64,000 nt of DNA from Nothopassalora personata (taxonomy: Eukaryota; Ascomycota; Dothideomycetes; Mycosphaerellales; Mycosphaerellaceae): NCBI GenBank assembly GCA_033816765.1, contig CM066295.1:3162001-3226000 (forward strand), written 5' to 3'. Below are positions 9,301 to 19,350 of the stretch, in pieces (within the stretch, counting starts at the first letter, position 1; every line of letters begins with the position of its first letter). Under the pieces are notes generated by a model. That model had not been told where the DNA came from. It did not search any database and worked only from the letters and a program-made list of their open reading frames with translations. The position numbers and the translations under genes are program-made.

Positions 9301-12300
9301 AAGAGTCGACTACGAGACCGAATCCGAGTCTCGAAATAGTTATAGAAGCCTTCATTAGCGATTCTGTTACTAAGACTCGTGTCAAATCCACTACGCCGCG
9401 AAATTAGGCGTAGGGTATTAGCCTTAGCAACTACGAGGAACCCTAGGAGCGACGTATAGGTAAAACGCTACGCTTAGAGAAGTAGACATCGATAAATCCT
9501 ACTTTAACAAAGATAGAAGTAATAAAGAAAATTAGGACCTAGGATGGAACGGATCATGGTCACTAGAACTATAAGAAGAAAGTTAAGAAACCACCGGGCT
9601 AGATACTATCGAGGAAGAACAGGATCCGGAAGAATTAAGCGAAGAAGATTCCTCCGAAGGAGAAGAGAGCGATACTAACGACGACAACGAACAACTTACC
9701 TTTACGGTAGATGCACCTAAGAAACTGTACGATATAATTATCTACCTATAAAGAAGGCACGAGGAATTCCTACCTAAGATAGGTAGACGAAGGAAGCTAC
9801 ATTCTATTAAGTTTAATAAGACACTCGACACCCTACGAGGCATAGCCTAGGGATACCCACTTATAGAAACAACCGAGAATCTAGTAACTACCGTTATAGA
9901 ACGACTACCGATAGGAAGCCGAATAACAGGAACCGGATATCTTACACCGTTAGGAACATTCGTATCGAATAAATTACGTAACATAGTGCAACACGTACGC
10001 GTACTCTACTTAGAAACGTAGAAGATCTAGGAACGTAATAGACTACAAGTGTAGACATAGGGCAACGGGCTATAGGTTCTAGCCGAAGCCTCTAGGCACG
10101 AAGCATAGCGAACTATATACCATTCGGGAAAAGAATTAGCTCCCTAGGAATAAGCGACCGGAGGGAGTTATGCAATACTTAGGCTTATGTATCGACATGG
10201 AACACAATTTTCTAGATACAAGCAATCGTTAACGGACACAAGACTAGTGTTATAATCGACTTAGGAGTAGCGGGGAATTTTATCTCCGAGTCTTTTACAA
10301 GAAGAAACGGGTTAGCTACCCTAAAGAAGAAATAGGGTTACGAGTTGATCGCGGTAAACGGATTATCGTTACCTAGCGTAGAATGGGAGACGATACTATT
10401 GCTACTAGCTATCTAATAGCACTACGAGAATATTACCTTAGATGTTACTAATATAGCTAGTTATAACATAGTATTAGGTATGCCTTAGTTAAGAAAGCAC
10501 AATCTAGTAATCAACTAGAGAAGAGGAGTACTTACATTTAGGGAATGCGATTGCGTTGTCGACATTCAGCCTACGTAGTAGTAGCGTTCACTAGTAGATA
10601 AGGCAAGGAAACAGCTAAACGAGATACAGCTTACGCCAACTAGAAGGACAAAAGAACCACCTTCGACCGGGATAGACACTAGCGTAGGGCCGCCGGGTTA
10701 CGAAGTTACTAGAAGTAATAGAAGTAACGCACTATCGAAGAATACTAACATCTTAGAGTTAAGTATTCCTAAGGAGTATCGTAAGTAGTCGCGACTCTTT
10801 AAAGAGGAGAGAGGCAAAACCGCCTTACCTAAGTACCGCCTATAGGATTATAAGATCAACATTTAGCTAGGGAAAGAGCCTCTATAGGGACCCCTATATT
10901 AAATGTCTAAGAAAGAGCTATAGACCCTACGAGAATAGCTAAAGGAGAAGCTAGCTAAAGGATAGATAAGAAGATCTACCTTAAGTGTAGGAACTCTATG
11001 TATGTTCGTTCTAAAAGCAAACGGGAAGTTACGACTCGTATAAGACTATAGGAAGTTAAACGAGATTACGATTAAGAACCGATACCCGCTACCTAACATC
11101 GAAGAAGCATAGGACAGATTAACCGGATCGGACTAGTACACGAAGATTGACCTACGAGATGCCTTCTATGCTATACGAATAGTAGAAGGAGAAGAATAGA
11201 AAACCGCTTTTAGAATAAGATACGGACTCTTCGAATTCTTAGTTATACTAATAGGATTAACTAACGTACCCGCATCCTACTAGGACCTTGTAAACGAAAC
11301 ACTTAGAGACCTACTCGACGTATACGTTATCGCCTATATGGACGATATACTAGTCTACATAAAAGAATCCCTATAGGAACACATAAAACAAGTCTAGGAC
11401 GTCTTCGAACGACTCACGCAATTAGGATTTAAGACGGTACCCGAGAAATGCGAATTCCACAAGAAAGAAGTTAAATTCTTAGGCTTCATTATTAGTACTA
11501 TAGGGATAACGATCGACCCTGCGAAGACATAGTTAATTAGAGAGTAGCTAGAACTAAAAACAGTTAAGGACGTACAATCATTCCTTAGACTAGCGAACTA
11601 CAACCGGAAATTCATTAAGGACTACGCGAAAATAGTAGTACTAATGACGATGCTTACGAGAAAGGGCGTTACTTAGAAATGAGGAAAGGAATAGACTAAA
11701 GCATTTAAGAAACTTAAGGAACAATGCGCTTTAGCCCCTACGCTTCGATTATTCGATAGTAGTAAGGAAGTCTACATCGAGACCGATGCGTCTAATATAG
11801 CAATAGGCGCGTATCTAACGTAGACACACGATAGGTAGAGACACCTAGTAGCCTATTACTCCCGGAAAATGACTATAGCGGAACAGAACTACGACATCCA
11901 TAACAAAGAGCTTCTAGCCATTATTACTACTATATAACATTAGAGAGTATATGTCGAGGGCCTACCGAAGTTAACGATTCTTTCTAACTATAAGAATCTT
12001 ACGTACTTTACGACGACGAAAGAACTTACCCGAAGGCAAGCCCGCTAGTCGGAGCTGCTAGGACAGTATAAGTTCGAAATTAAATATACTCTAGGACGAG
12101 AGAATAGCCGCGCCGACGCGCTAAGCCGAAGAAGCGACTATATAGAAGAAAAAGAACTAGTGCAACATAAGATATTAAAGACGAACCCCGACGGAAGTCT
12201 TAGTGCTAACATAAGAGAATTTAATAACATCGTACGGATATTAGGCGATAGGGACGAACAATTCCCTATATTGTAAGGAAAATACTAAGTACCTAAGGAT

Positions 12301-13985
12301 CGAGAAGAAGAATGCATACGATAACATTATAACGGACTAACTTATAGACACCCTAGAACTTTAAAAACAATGGACCTAATATAGCGTAGCTTCTCATTCC
12401 CATAAATGAGACTTAAGGTATTACGCTACATTAAACAATGCGTACACTACTAACGAAACAAGGCTACGAGACATGCAAAATACGGTCACCTACAGTTTAG
12501 GACACTACCGACGAAACCATAGGACGAAGTCATAATAGACTTTATTACGAAACTCCTACCGTTAAGAGATTAAGTTACGAAACAACTATACGACATAATA
12601 CTAGTTATAGTTAATAGACTTACGAAATACGCACACTTTATTCCTACATTAGAAACGTACAATTGTTACGGTTCGGATGAAGGACGGTGCAGGACGTGGC
12701 ATGGGGAGGAAGAATCAGAAGACACGAACCAATCGCTAGGAAGAGAAAGGGACCCCACGTCCGGGTCACGTGCACGACCGCGCGCTTAGTGCATGGTCGA
12801 ACACGACCGCAGAAGTAGCGTATGGACGTACACGACCACACGACCAGACGACCGGTCGAGTGGACAGACGGACATCTAACACCGGATGGCATACGAACCT
12901 CCTTTGTATTTAGGAACGCTAGAAACCCTTATGGTTCTGATGCGTTCAACTCATGTTACTATCTCACTGATTGGAATACAACTCTTATTCCTATCATTCA
13001 TCTTCGCTCAGCTTGCTTCAGCCTCTCCAAAGAATAATACCGCCACGTGACTTGACTTATCTCTCTTTTGAGACTAGCCCTGGAACGAGACAATAACAAC
13101 AATGTAGAGTAGCTCGGATACCTCGTACTAGATAGACTTATCCGATACTACGGATTCCCTTAAGCGTTTATAACGGATAGAGATAAGCTATTTATATTAA
13201 ACTACTAGAAGACGCTTATAGGAACGATCGGAATTAAACATAAGCTATTAATAGCATATTATCTGGAAACAGACGGACAAACCGAAAGGATGAATTAAAC
13301 GCTAGAACAATACCTACGACACTACATTAATTATGCATAAGACAACTAGGTCTCATTACTGCCAATGGCGCAGATTGCACTAAATAACCATAAATTAGAG
13401 ATAACTTTAACGACACTATTTTATGCGAACTTTAGTAAAGATCCTAACCTATTTAGAACACCTGGATCCCACCTATAAGCCGAAAGAGCAATCGTAACGA
13501 CGGATACTCTTAAGGAAGTGCATAAAGAAACACGCAAGGCGATCGAAGATACATAACATAAACTGTCTTAACAACGGTAGGACACGAGAAAAATGGCACC
13601 TCTGCTAAAAGAGGGGGATAAGGTCTATCTCCTTACAAAAAACTTAAGAATAAGAAGACAGACTAAGAAACTGGATCACGTTAAGGTCGGAACATTTTTT
13701 ATCGATAAAGTTATAGGACTAGTTAACTACCGCCTACGACTACTACTAGACGCAAGAATCTACCTAGTCTTCTATATCTCTAAGTTGGAACCCGCAGACG
13801 CCGAAACACCCTGCTAGGAGAGCTTCTATTTCGAACCGGAAGCAGAAAACAAATTCGAAGTCAAAAGAATCCTAGATAAGAAAGGTTAGCGATACCTTGT
13901 TAAATGGAAAGAATACGACGAATTAGAAAATACCTAGGAACTAGAAAAGAACCTACAAAACTGTTAATAAAAGATCCGAGAATAT
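9300..13985 (+). pseudogene. Gypsy-A pol (PR-RT-RH-IN-chromodomain)
   Basis: Protease is seen as IDLGVAGNFIS near 10258 (Asp-Leu-Gly for Asp-Ser/Thr-Gly). Reverse transcriptase includes KIDLRDAFYAIRI near 11140 and the catalytic AYMDDIL at 11332-11352. RNase H shows ETDASNIAIGAYL near 11780. Integrase has IIDFITKL near 12530 and is then split by the solo LTR at 12664-13098. It resumes downstream and ends in a chromodomain, FEVKRILDKKG..RYLVKWKEYD (13851-13920), the hallmark of chromoviruses that target heterochromatin. Most stops are TAG/TAA at former Gln/Trp codons. It is inactive. Confidence 0.85.
12664..13098 (+). repeat. Solo LTR (family E), clean, inside Gypsy-A
   Basis: 435 bp from TGTTACGGTT to AATAACA, flanked by the exact duplication ACAAT (12659-12663 and 13099-13103). 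CA and TG dinucleotides are intact, so it arrived after its host was mutated. Its last ~200 bp are closely related to the Gypsy-A LTR, but the upstream part is unrelated. A near-identical copy lies at 38560-38993. Confidence 0.95.
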
Positions 13986-14010
13986 TATAAGAAAAACAAA
14001 GACCTATAAG

Positions 14011-14568
14011 TTAACTAGTAGGGAGTAGTTCGGGTACCTCCTAGAACTCGTTACCGAGACCCTTAATAGCACCCTATGTGCCTAGTGACAAGTTGAGAGC
14101 TAGACCCTTATAAGGGATATCCGAAGGAAGTAAAGAAGCCTCTTCTATCTCCTACTCCTCGATCTCCCTTTCCTTAACGGAAATCGCCTCCTCGGCACGA
14201 CGATCTACTAGATCTATCTACTAACGTAAGCGCTCCTCGCGCGCGCGAGTAATCTTTAGATCCTCGAGAGCCTTCTTATAAACCCGCATCGCCTCCTCCT
14301 AAGCGGACCGAGACTCCTAGATTTTCTAACGAAGACGAGCCTTCTCATCTACTAACCTCTTAAACTCCGACTAAGTTACTCTTACATCGTACCTTTAGCC
14401 GCGACGAAGACACTTACTACACTTCCCGGAACGAATGTGCACCTTGCACACGCGACTATGCTTTTCACACGTTAAGCATTTCTTAACTATAACTTCTCCC
14501 GCGGATTTAACGAACTCGTAGAGACGGCGGCGACGGATAGTACTAGAAGGGCGTTAGTAGATAGGCAT
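14011..14568 (-). pseudogene. Antisense Zn2Cys6-like ORF of Gypsy-A
   Basis: Antisense to the element, an ATG at 14568 opens a frame that stays coherent to a TAA at 14011-14013 (185 codons). About ten internal TAG/TAA codons lie at places that fit Gln. The N-terminal half has C-x2-C-x6-C-x8-C-x2-C-x6-Y, with the last Tyr (TAC) one RIP-type step from Cys (TGC): KCLTCEKHSRVCKVHIRSGK followed by CSKC. A long charged, probably helical region (EEAMRVYKKALEDLK and similar) and an acidic end (NEF.EVPELLPTS) follow. It aligns along its length with the intact antisense frame of element C (33142-33702), including VC(K/R)VHI(R/K)SG(K/R)CS and YDVRVT / CDVRVT. The cysteine spacing fits the GAL4-type binuclear zinc cluster, so it may be a DNA-binding regulator. 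Function is inferred only. Confidence 0.75.
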
Positions 14569-14659
14569 CGTAAAGGGAAGAAGCCATACGCAAATACATA
14601 GAGGATACCGTTCGTTATAAGTAAGCTTAAGGGACTAAGCTAGGCCAGAAGGGGGATAG

Positions 14660-15046
14660 TGTTACGGTTCGGTCTAAACGGTAGCCCCGACTAGATACAC
14701 GAAACACTAATTACTTAGAAACACGTAATACTAATCATCTAGACGCACGTGACACTAATCACTTCACGGACTAATTAGTGTAATTAGTATGCTTAGTAGG
14801 ACTGATTAAGGTGATTATACTAAGCTATAGGCTCTACGCCGCGAATCTCCTTTGTATTTAGGAACGCTAGAAACCCTTATAGTTCTAATACGTTTAACTT
14901 ATGTTACTATCTCACTAATTGGAATACAACTCTTATTCCTATCATTTATCTTCGCTTAGCTTACTTTAGCCTCTCTAAAGAATAATACCGCTACGTGACT
15001 TAACTTATCTCTCTTTTGAGACTAGCCCTAGAACGAGACAATAACA
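14660..15046 (+). repeat. 3' LTR of Gypsy-A
   Basis: It starts TGTTACGGTTCGG and ends AATAACA, the same length as the 5' LTR. It keeps TG and CA at several sites where the 5' LTR has TA. Confidence 0.95.
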
Positions 15047-15051
15047 CGCAC

Positions 15052-15509
15052 GCTCGTTACATACCCGGGATTACATAAGTTTACTATCGTAGCGTGTTTC
15101 GACGGCCTTAGGATACAATCTCTCGAAGACCTACTTATTAAAGAGCGCTAAGCCTAGTAACAATAGTAGGTGAATTGTTAGATAATAGCTAGACAATATA
15201 ACTTCACACATCGCAGATAATACGATAGGCACAAGTCGGGTACAATAGAGGCGAGAGATTAACCTTCGAGTAGTCTTCCTCTTTTACTTTCTCTTTCTTT
15301 CCTACTAACTTATTATATATACCCTCTTATAACCATCCGTAACATTACTATAAGCATAAGAACTACACTAACGACATATAAGTAACGATACCTCGCTTCT
15401 TTACGCCGGGCTCGGCTAGACCGAGCCCTCCCTTCCTCTTCTCCCTCCTCGAGTATATCTTTAGTCTTTAGTCTTTAGTCTTTAGTCTTCGGTCTATAGC
15501 TCTTAAGCT
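15052..15509. other. T1 interior upstream of ORF3
   Basis: RIP-mutated, with no coherent frame recognised. It holds a TTTAGTC repeat (about five units, 15458-15492) just before the ORF3 ATG. Confidence 0.5.
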
Positions 15510-15992
15510 ATGCTTAAGAGTAGGCTGCTTATTAAGATTAAGCAAGGCTAATAGTTTTATAGTAGCGACTTCTTCTACTACGATAGCTCGCTACAAGTTC
15601 TAATTCCGGCCTTATTATTTACCGTAGTATGCTAATATGTCTTTAGCGACTTCACCCGTGCCGTCCGCGCCCGCGCTAGGGCTCGCGCGACCGTACTATT
15701 AAGACGCTCCGCTACCTTTACCCGTGCCCGTAAGTAGCTCGCCTCTAAGGTCGCTCGTAAGTCTACTAGTAGTAAGGCTCTACGTAAGTAACTTGCCTCT
15801 AAGGCCGCTCGCAAGTCTACTAGTAATAAGGCCCTACGTAAGAAGCGCGCCTCTAAGGCTACTCGTAAGTCCGTACTATTACCTACCGCGCCTACCTAGT
15901 AGTAGTAACAGTAGTAAGATGCCGCTCCGGCTTTCGAGCTATAAGGTAAAGGCCTAATTATATACGTCTTTAGTCTTCTATTCCTAAGTTAA
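15510..15992 (+). pseudogene. T1 ORF3 with reiterated histone H3 N-terminal tail
   Basis: An ATG at 15510 opens a frame (MLKSRLLIKIKQG) that reaches an Arg/Ala-rich segment and then, at 15720-15873, repeated H3-tail-like sequence: ARKSTSSKALRK, a TAA, LASKAARKSTSNKALRK and RASKATRKS. Ascomycete H3 reads STGGKAPRKQLASKAARKS over K9-K27. The differences fit RIP: ACT-GGT-GGT to ACT-AGT-AGT (Gly to Ser twice), CCA to CTA (Pro to Leu), CAG/CAA to TAG/TAA (Gln to stop). The A-R-K-S motif of K9/K27 appears twice, with a third variant TRKS. A run of about seven Gln codons or RIP-made stops and DAAPAFEL follow. The globular histone fold is absent, so this is not a histone gene copy. It could bait or recruit H3-tail readers or writers (inference). 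The true 3' end is uncertain because the final TAA may also be a changed Gln. Confidence 0.7.
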
Positions 15993-16029
15993 GCTCGACT
16001 TAAGCTCTCGACTTAAGCTCTCGACTCGC

Positions 16030-16671
16030 GAAGAATGTATACTAACATTATACTCTAGCTAAGACGACGACGACTTCGGCGGCGGCGGCGGCGACACTAG
16101 TGGCTTCTAGGTAGATAGCGACACTAGCGGCTTCTAGGTAGATAACTTTAGTAGCGGCGAGGACTTATAAGTCTTATGTCGCTAAGCTTTCGATAAGTAT
16201 TAAGTAGTCCTTAAGCGAGTACTAACTATGTATACGTAGTAACACTAACTATAACGAGGGCGCTACCGGCCTATCTTCTACTCCTACGTAAGTCTTACTC
16301 TTAGTAAGCTTAGCTTATAATCTTAACTCCGCATCGATCTTAAGAACTTATCGCTAATATGTTACTATAGTACTACTAATACTAACACTAGTAGTAGTAG
16401 TAGCAACACGACTACGCCCTCTACCGGCGGTAGAAACACTACCGGTACGGCACCTAAGATTACTATACGTCGCCGCGGCGACCGTTTTGTAAATGTCGGC
16501 GCTAATAATAGCATCCCTAGTCGCCCTAAGGGTAAGCCTAGTAAGTATCGCCGGCTAAATGCTAGTACGCCTATGTCTATATCGGACGAGGTACGTCTTT
16601 CTATTTATACGAGCTAATATAGTATCTTAACTCTTAGCTTCTTAAGACTTAAGGTGTTAATGTCTTCTTAA
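16030..16671 (+). pseudogene. T1 possible ORF4 or second exon of ORF3, low complexity
   Basis: A frame different from ORF3 reads DDDDFGGGGG, repeated DTSGF.VD, FDKY, a Ser/Thr/Asn-rich stretch, then PKITIRRRGDRFVNVGANN and RPKGKPSKYRRLN. Stops are mostly TAA/TAG. I recognise no family. It may be joined to ORF3 by splicing, because the two are separated only by 40-odd bases and a frame change. Downstream (about 16880-16960) a short frame, PCTRYRRFGHTSRC, looks like a damaged zinc knuckle, but the spacing is not standard. Confidence 0.35.
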
Positions 16672-17109
16672 CTCTTAACTTACAATACTACTTAAGGTTA
16701 ATAGCTAACGTATTTATAGCTATAGGAGAGGGAGATTAGTCGCTTAGGGGGTACTAGCTCGGGTCTAGCGTTAAGTAACCTCGCGAGGTAGGCCTTAGCC
16801 GGTAAGGTTTAAGATACCAACGCCGGTAAGCTACGCTTACTACTATGCCGTCCCTATAAGGGTACGCCTTACGAGGTAGTATGTCGTGTTACTATAGGTA
16901 GTGTCGGTCCGTGTACTCGCTACCGTCGTTTCGGGCATACTAGTAGGTGTGTTTAGATTATAGGTACTAGGTTGTTTTTTCTACTATATCGTCTTAAGTG
17001 TATTATAACGACAATACTACCTACGCTATACGGCTCTCTACTTAATCGTTCTTGTCTTAGTCTTAATCTTATATATCTATGTTCTATCTTCGATAAGATC
17101 TACTTAAGA

Positions 17110-17645
17110 CATTAGGGCTACTCCTTAAATGTTTACGGTGTCGTGCTCCTTAAAAGTTTAGCATCGATATATTAGAGCTACTCCTTAAAAGTTTACCGTC
17201 TAATACATTCGAGCTGCCTAAGAATAGCGGTAGTGCTCCTAAAAAGTTTATAAGTGTATAAACATATAAGGAACAGCGAGGACTAGCAGCTCCTTATATG
17301 TTTACGGTTAATAAGCAGCTCCGTAGAAGTTTACGGTTAACAACTTAAGTAGCTCCTTATATATTTACGGTTAATAACTTAAGTAGCTCCTTATATGTTT
17401 ACGGTTAATAACTTAAGCAGCTCCTTATATGTTTACGGTTACTAACTTAAGCAGCTCCTTAGAAGTTTACGGTTAAGTTCACGGTTAATAACTTAAGTAG
17501 CTCCTTATATGTTTACGGTTAATAACTTAAGTAGCTCCTTAGAAGTTCACGGTTAATAAGTAGCTCCTTAGAAGTTTACGGTCAACAAGCAGCTCCTTAG
17601 AAATCCACGATTAACAACCTAAGCTGCTCCTTAGAAGTTTACGAT
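17110..17645 (-). repeat. Right subterminal repeat array of T1 with palindrome P5
   Basis: About fifteen imperfect copies of a ~35 bp unit, CTTAAGTAGCTCCTTATATG plus TTTACGGTTAATAA, in the opposite orientation to the left array (2400-2940). A hairpin P5 (17256-17306, AAACATATAAGGAACAGC ... GCTCCTTATATGTTTA) interrupts it and P6 (17646-17708, in the TIR) ends it. Repeated subterminal motifs in inverted orientation at both ends are what transposase-binding sites look like, but binding is not shown. Confidence 0.8.
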
Positions 17646-17853
17646 GCTATAAACATACTAGGAGCAGCTAATTTTAGCCAATTTTAGCGGCTCCTAGTAT
17701 GTTTACGGCATATCGAATCTCGAATGTCGAATTTCGAATGTCGAATGTAGAGAGCTCGATTGTAGATACCTCGACACGTGGATTGTAGACACCTCGTTAC
17801 GTGGATTGTAGACACCTCGGATGTCGACACCTCGAATGTGAATATTGAGATAC
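17646..17853 (-). repeat. Right terminal inverted repeat of T1
   Basis: Reverse-complement partner of 1135-1338, with the same order of modules: palindrome on the inner side, then CGAATGTCGA-type repeats, then CGTGGATTGTAGACACCTCG repeats, ending GAATATTGAGATAC. Confidence 0.9.
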
Positions 17854-18502
17854 CTACACCTCCAGGCTTCCGCCTCTCCTTCACCTTCGCGCAAGTCAGC
17901 ACAGATATGTACGACCGCAAGGTGAACATCAAGGAGATGGAACGCATTGTCTACTATGGGCAATCCACCTGGCGGCCGCTGAACAGCCTATTTCTCACCT
18001 CGCTGATAGTATAGAGCAGACGAAGCTCCATGGTATACTTCGGTGTGGCCAAGGCGTACAGTTGACAGCTGAAGTCACCCAGTGGACGCCCGATTACAAT
18101 GCGATTTCTCAGGTCGACATGCTATCCACATGTTCAGCCTCCACTCCGATAATAGATACTTGCTGTCAGCTATGCCGAATATGGTACGTGGTGTTTGTTA
18201 CACAGCATGATAGGCCCCCCCAAAAGCTCGCTTATTATGCCGCATAGCTGAGAAGTCTCGTACTGGCTCTTGCTTTACAGTGGCCTGGTCTTGTACCCGG
18301 AAATCTTGGTGACAATCATAATAACGTAGGTACGCGCTGTCCGAGCTGTGCTGTACCACAGACCCTACCTGACGGTGGCGGTGGCAATGTCAGCTACAGC
18401 CGTCAGTACATGATAGCTCATGATTCTTCGGCTTCAGCTCGACCGTTTCGCTCCCCTCACGTCAAAATCGAGATACCAGTCATTTGTGAGCGGTTCATTT
18501 CA
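17854..18502. other. Intergenic, no supported gene
   Basis: Normal, un-RIP-mutated base composition. A 50-codon open stretch right after the T1 end (LSFTFAQVSTDMYDRKVNIK, about 17873-17932) could be a remnant of a host coding region disrupted by T1, but I recognise nothing. Probably also the promoter of the next gene. Confidence 0.5.
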
Positions 18503-19350
18503 ATGGCATCGACATACCACCATGACGACGTCTCACTCAGGCCGATGCCGCTTGCCAGCGCGACCTCCCTACACTCCGGCTTCAGCGACGGCAGCTACAA
18601 CCCTCTCCCACCATACAACGACTCAAAGCCAGATCAAGCCTTCAAGCAAGCTGGGCTAGAAGATCAACATCTCAAGACGAGCATACGCATCCTGAAGCTC
18701 ATCTCTCGCGTCCTTGCAACGATCCTCTCAGCAACCACTCTCGCACCATTGATCCAAACCCTCGTCAAGTACTTCCAGACAAAGTATGTCTACTTCACAG
18801 TCGAGGGGCAGGAACGCACGGCATGGGCACACGACACGATTACATGGTATACGTACATGTATACCGCAGTCTCGGCTGTATCGCTGCTTCTGAATCTAGT
18901 CGTCCTGGTCGCATATTTGCGTGGAGGGGTTGGGGGAGGGAACCGCGCGGCAGCGTATGAGTCCAGCTGGACGTGGTTTGTGTTCGGTGTACATGTCATC
19001 GTCTGGGCCGTTTCTGCTGGAATCTATCGCTATGGAAAAGAGCCTGTCAACGGGAAGTTCAGAGATCTGTGGGGCTGGACTTGCAGCACACCTGCGGAGG
19101 AGCTGCAGGATGTGCTGACGAGTGTCGATTTTGAGAAATACTGTGGCGTACAGGTGAGGAGTTCGATGGCACATGTGCTTTCATTGCTGACCTATGTTTC
19201 CAGACAACTTCGTTCTACAGCGGTGTTGCGAACGTGGCGACTAGTGTGTTGAGTCTGTTCATTATTGTGCTGAGTGTGATGCGGCGAAGAACGAAGAAGA
19301 GAGTTGGTTTGATGCCAGCGAGTGAAGACCTGGAGCCATTGCGAGCTTGA
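18503..19350 (+). CDS. Fungal integral membrane protein, four predicted TM segments
   Basis: Exon 1 runs 18503-19153, a 50-bp intron 19154-19203 (GTGAGG ... GCTGACC ... CAG), and exon 2 19204-19350, giving 265 residues. The first ~65 residues are polar and Pro/Ser-rich. Hydrophobic segments follow near residues 75-95 (ISRVLATILSATTLAPLI), 125-145 (TAVSAVSLLLNLVVLVAYL), 160-178 (WFVFGVHVIVWAVSAGI) and, in exon 2, 223-243 (VANVATSVLSLFIIVLSVM), then an RRRTKKR positive stop and a short tail. The topology resembles small MARVEL-like fungal membrane proteins, but no defining motif is visible. I chose the ATG at 18503; an in-frame ATG at 18410 would add 31 residues. It is convergent with the MFS gene. 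Confidence 0.8.

Larger units (their letters stand above)
7728..15046 (+). mobile_element. Gypsy-A: Ty3/Gypsy chromovirus, RIP-mutated, in T1
   Basis: Two 387-bp LTRs (7728-8114 and 14660-15046) are flanked by the exact 5-bp target duplication CGCAC (7723-7727 and 15047-15051). A purine tract GAAGGGGGATAG precedes the 3' LTR. The order is gag, protease, reverse transcriptase, RNase H, integrase, chromodomain, then an antisense frame next to the 3' LTR. It is heavily RIP-mutated. A clean solo LTR interrupts the integrase at 12664-13098. Confidence 0.95.
1135..17853. mobile_element. Giant TIR DNA transposon T1 (integrase-like transposase), RIP-mutated
   Basis: About 205 bp at each end match in inverted orientation (GTATCTCAATATTC ... 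GAATATTGAGATAC outermost), enclosing 16.7 kb, or about 9 kb once the nested Gypsy-A is removed. The interior encodes a transposase with an integrase (rve-like) DDE core, two further long frames, and blocks of the motif AAACATAyTAGGAGC arranged as arrays and palindromes. The interior is full of TAG/TAA in otherwise coherent frames, as RIP leaves them. The ends read 5'-TAT...ATA-3', which would suit the eukaryotic IS3EU group (termini 5'-TAY...RTA-3', from memory, uncertain). No target duplication is visible: the flanks GTGGTA and CTACAC differ, and the inverted similarity may extend a further 10-15 bp outward on each side, so the exact ends are uncertain. Confidence 0.85.

Noticed and set aside
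12644..12892. 82-codon minus-strand open frame, repeated at 38504-38788
   Set aside because: It lies within the family E solo LTR at both places and its ends run into unrelated flanks; it is an accident of the LTR sequence.
15632..15814. 60-codon minus-strand Arg/Ala-rich frame
   Set aside because: Shadow of the H3-tail repeat; the plus strand matches H3.
15510..15992. Ordinary histone H3 pseudogene
   Set aside because: Only the tail is present, it is reiterated, and it lies in a longer frame with unrelated sequence on both sides inside T1. An inserted H3 fragment as the origin is not excluded.
16890..16955. CCHC zinc knuckle (PCTRYRRFGHTSRC)
   Set aside because: Spacing after His is three instead of four residues and one Cys reads Tyr; too weak to call.
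1135..17853. Starship-type giant element
   Set aside because: No tyrosine-recombinase captain gene was recognised near the ends, and the element has long TIRs and a DDE-type transposase.
18062..18247. 61-codon open frame before the membrane-protein gene
   Set aside because: No motif or homology signal; probably random.
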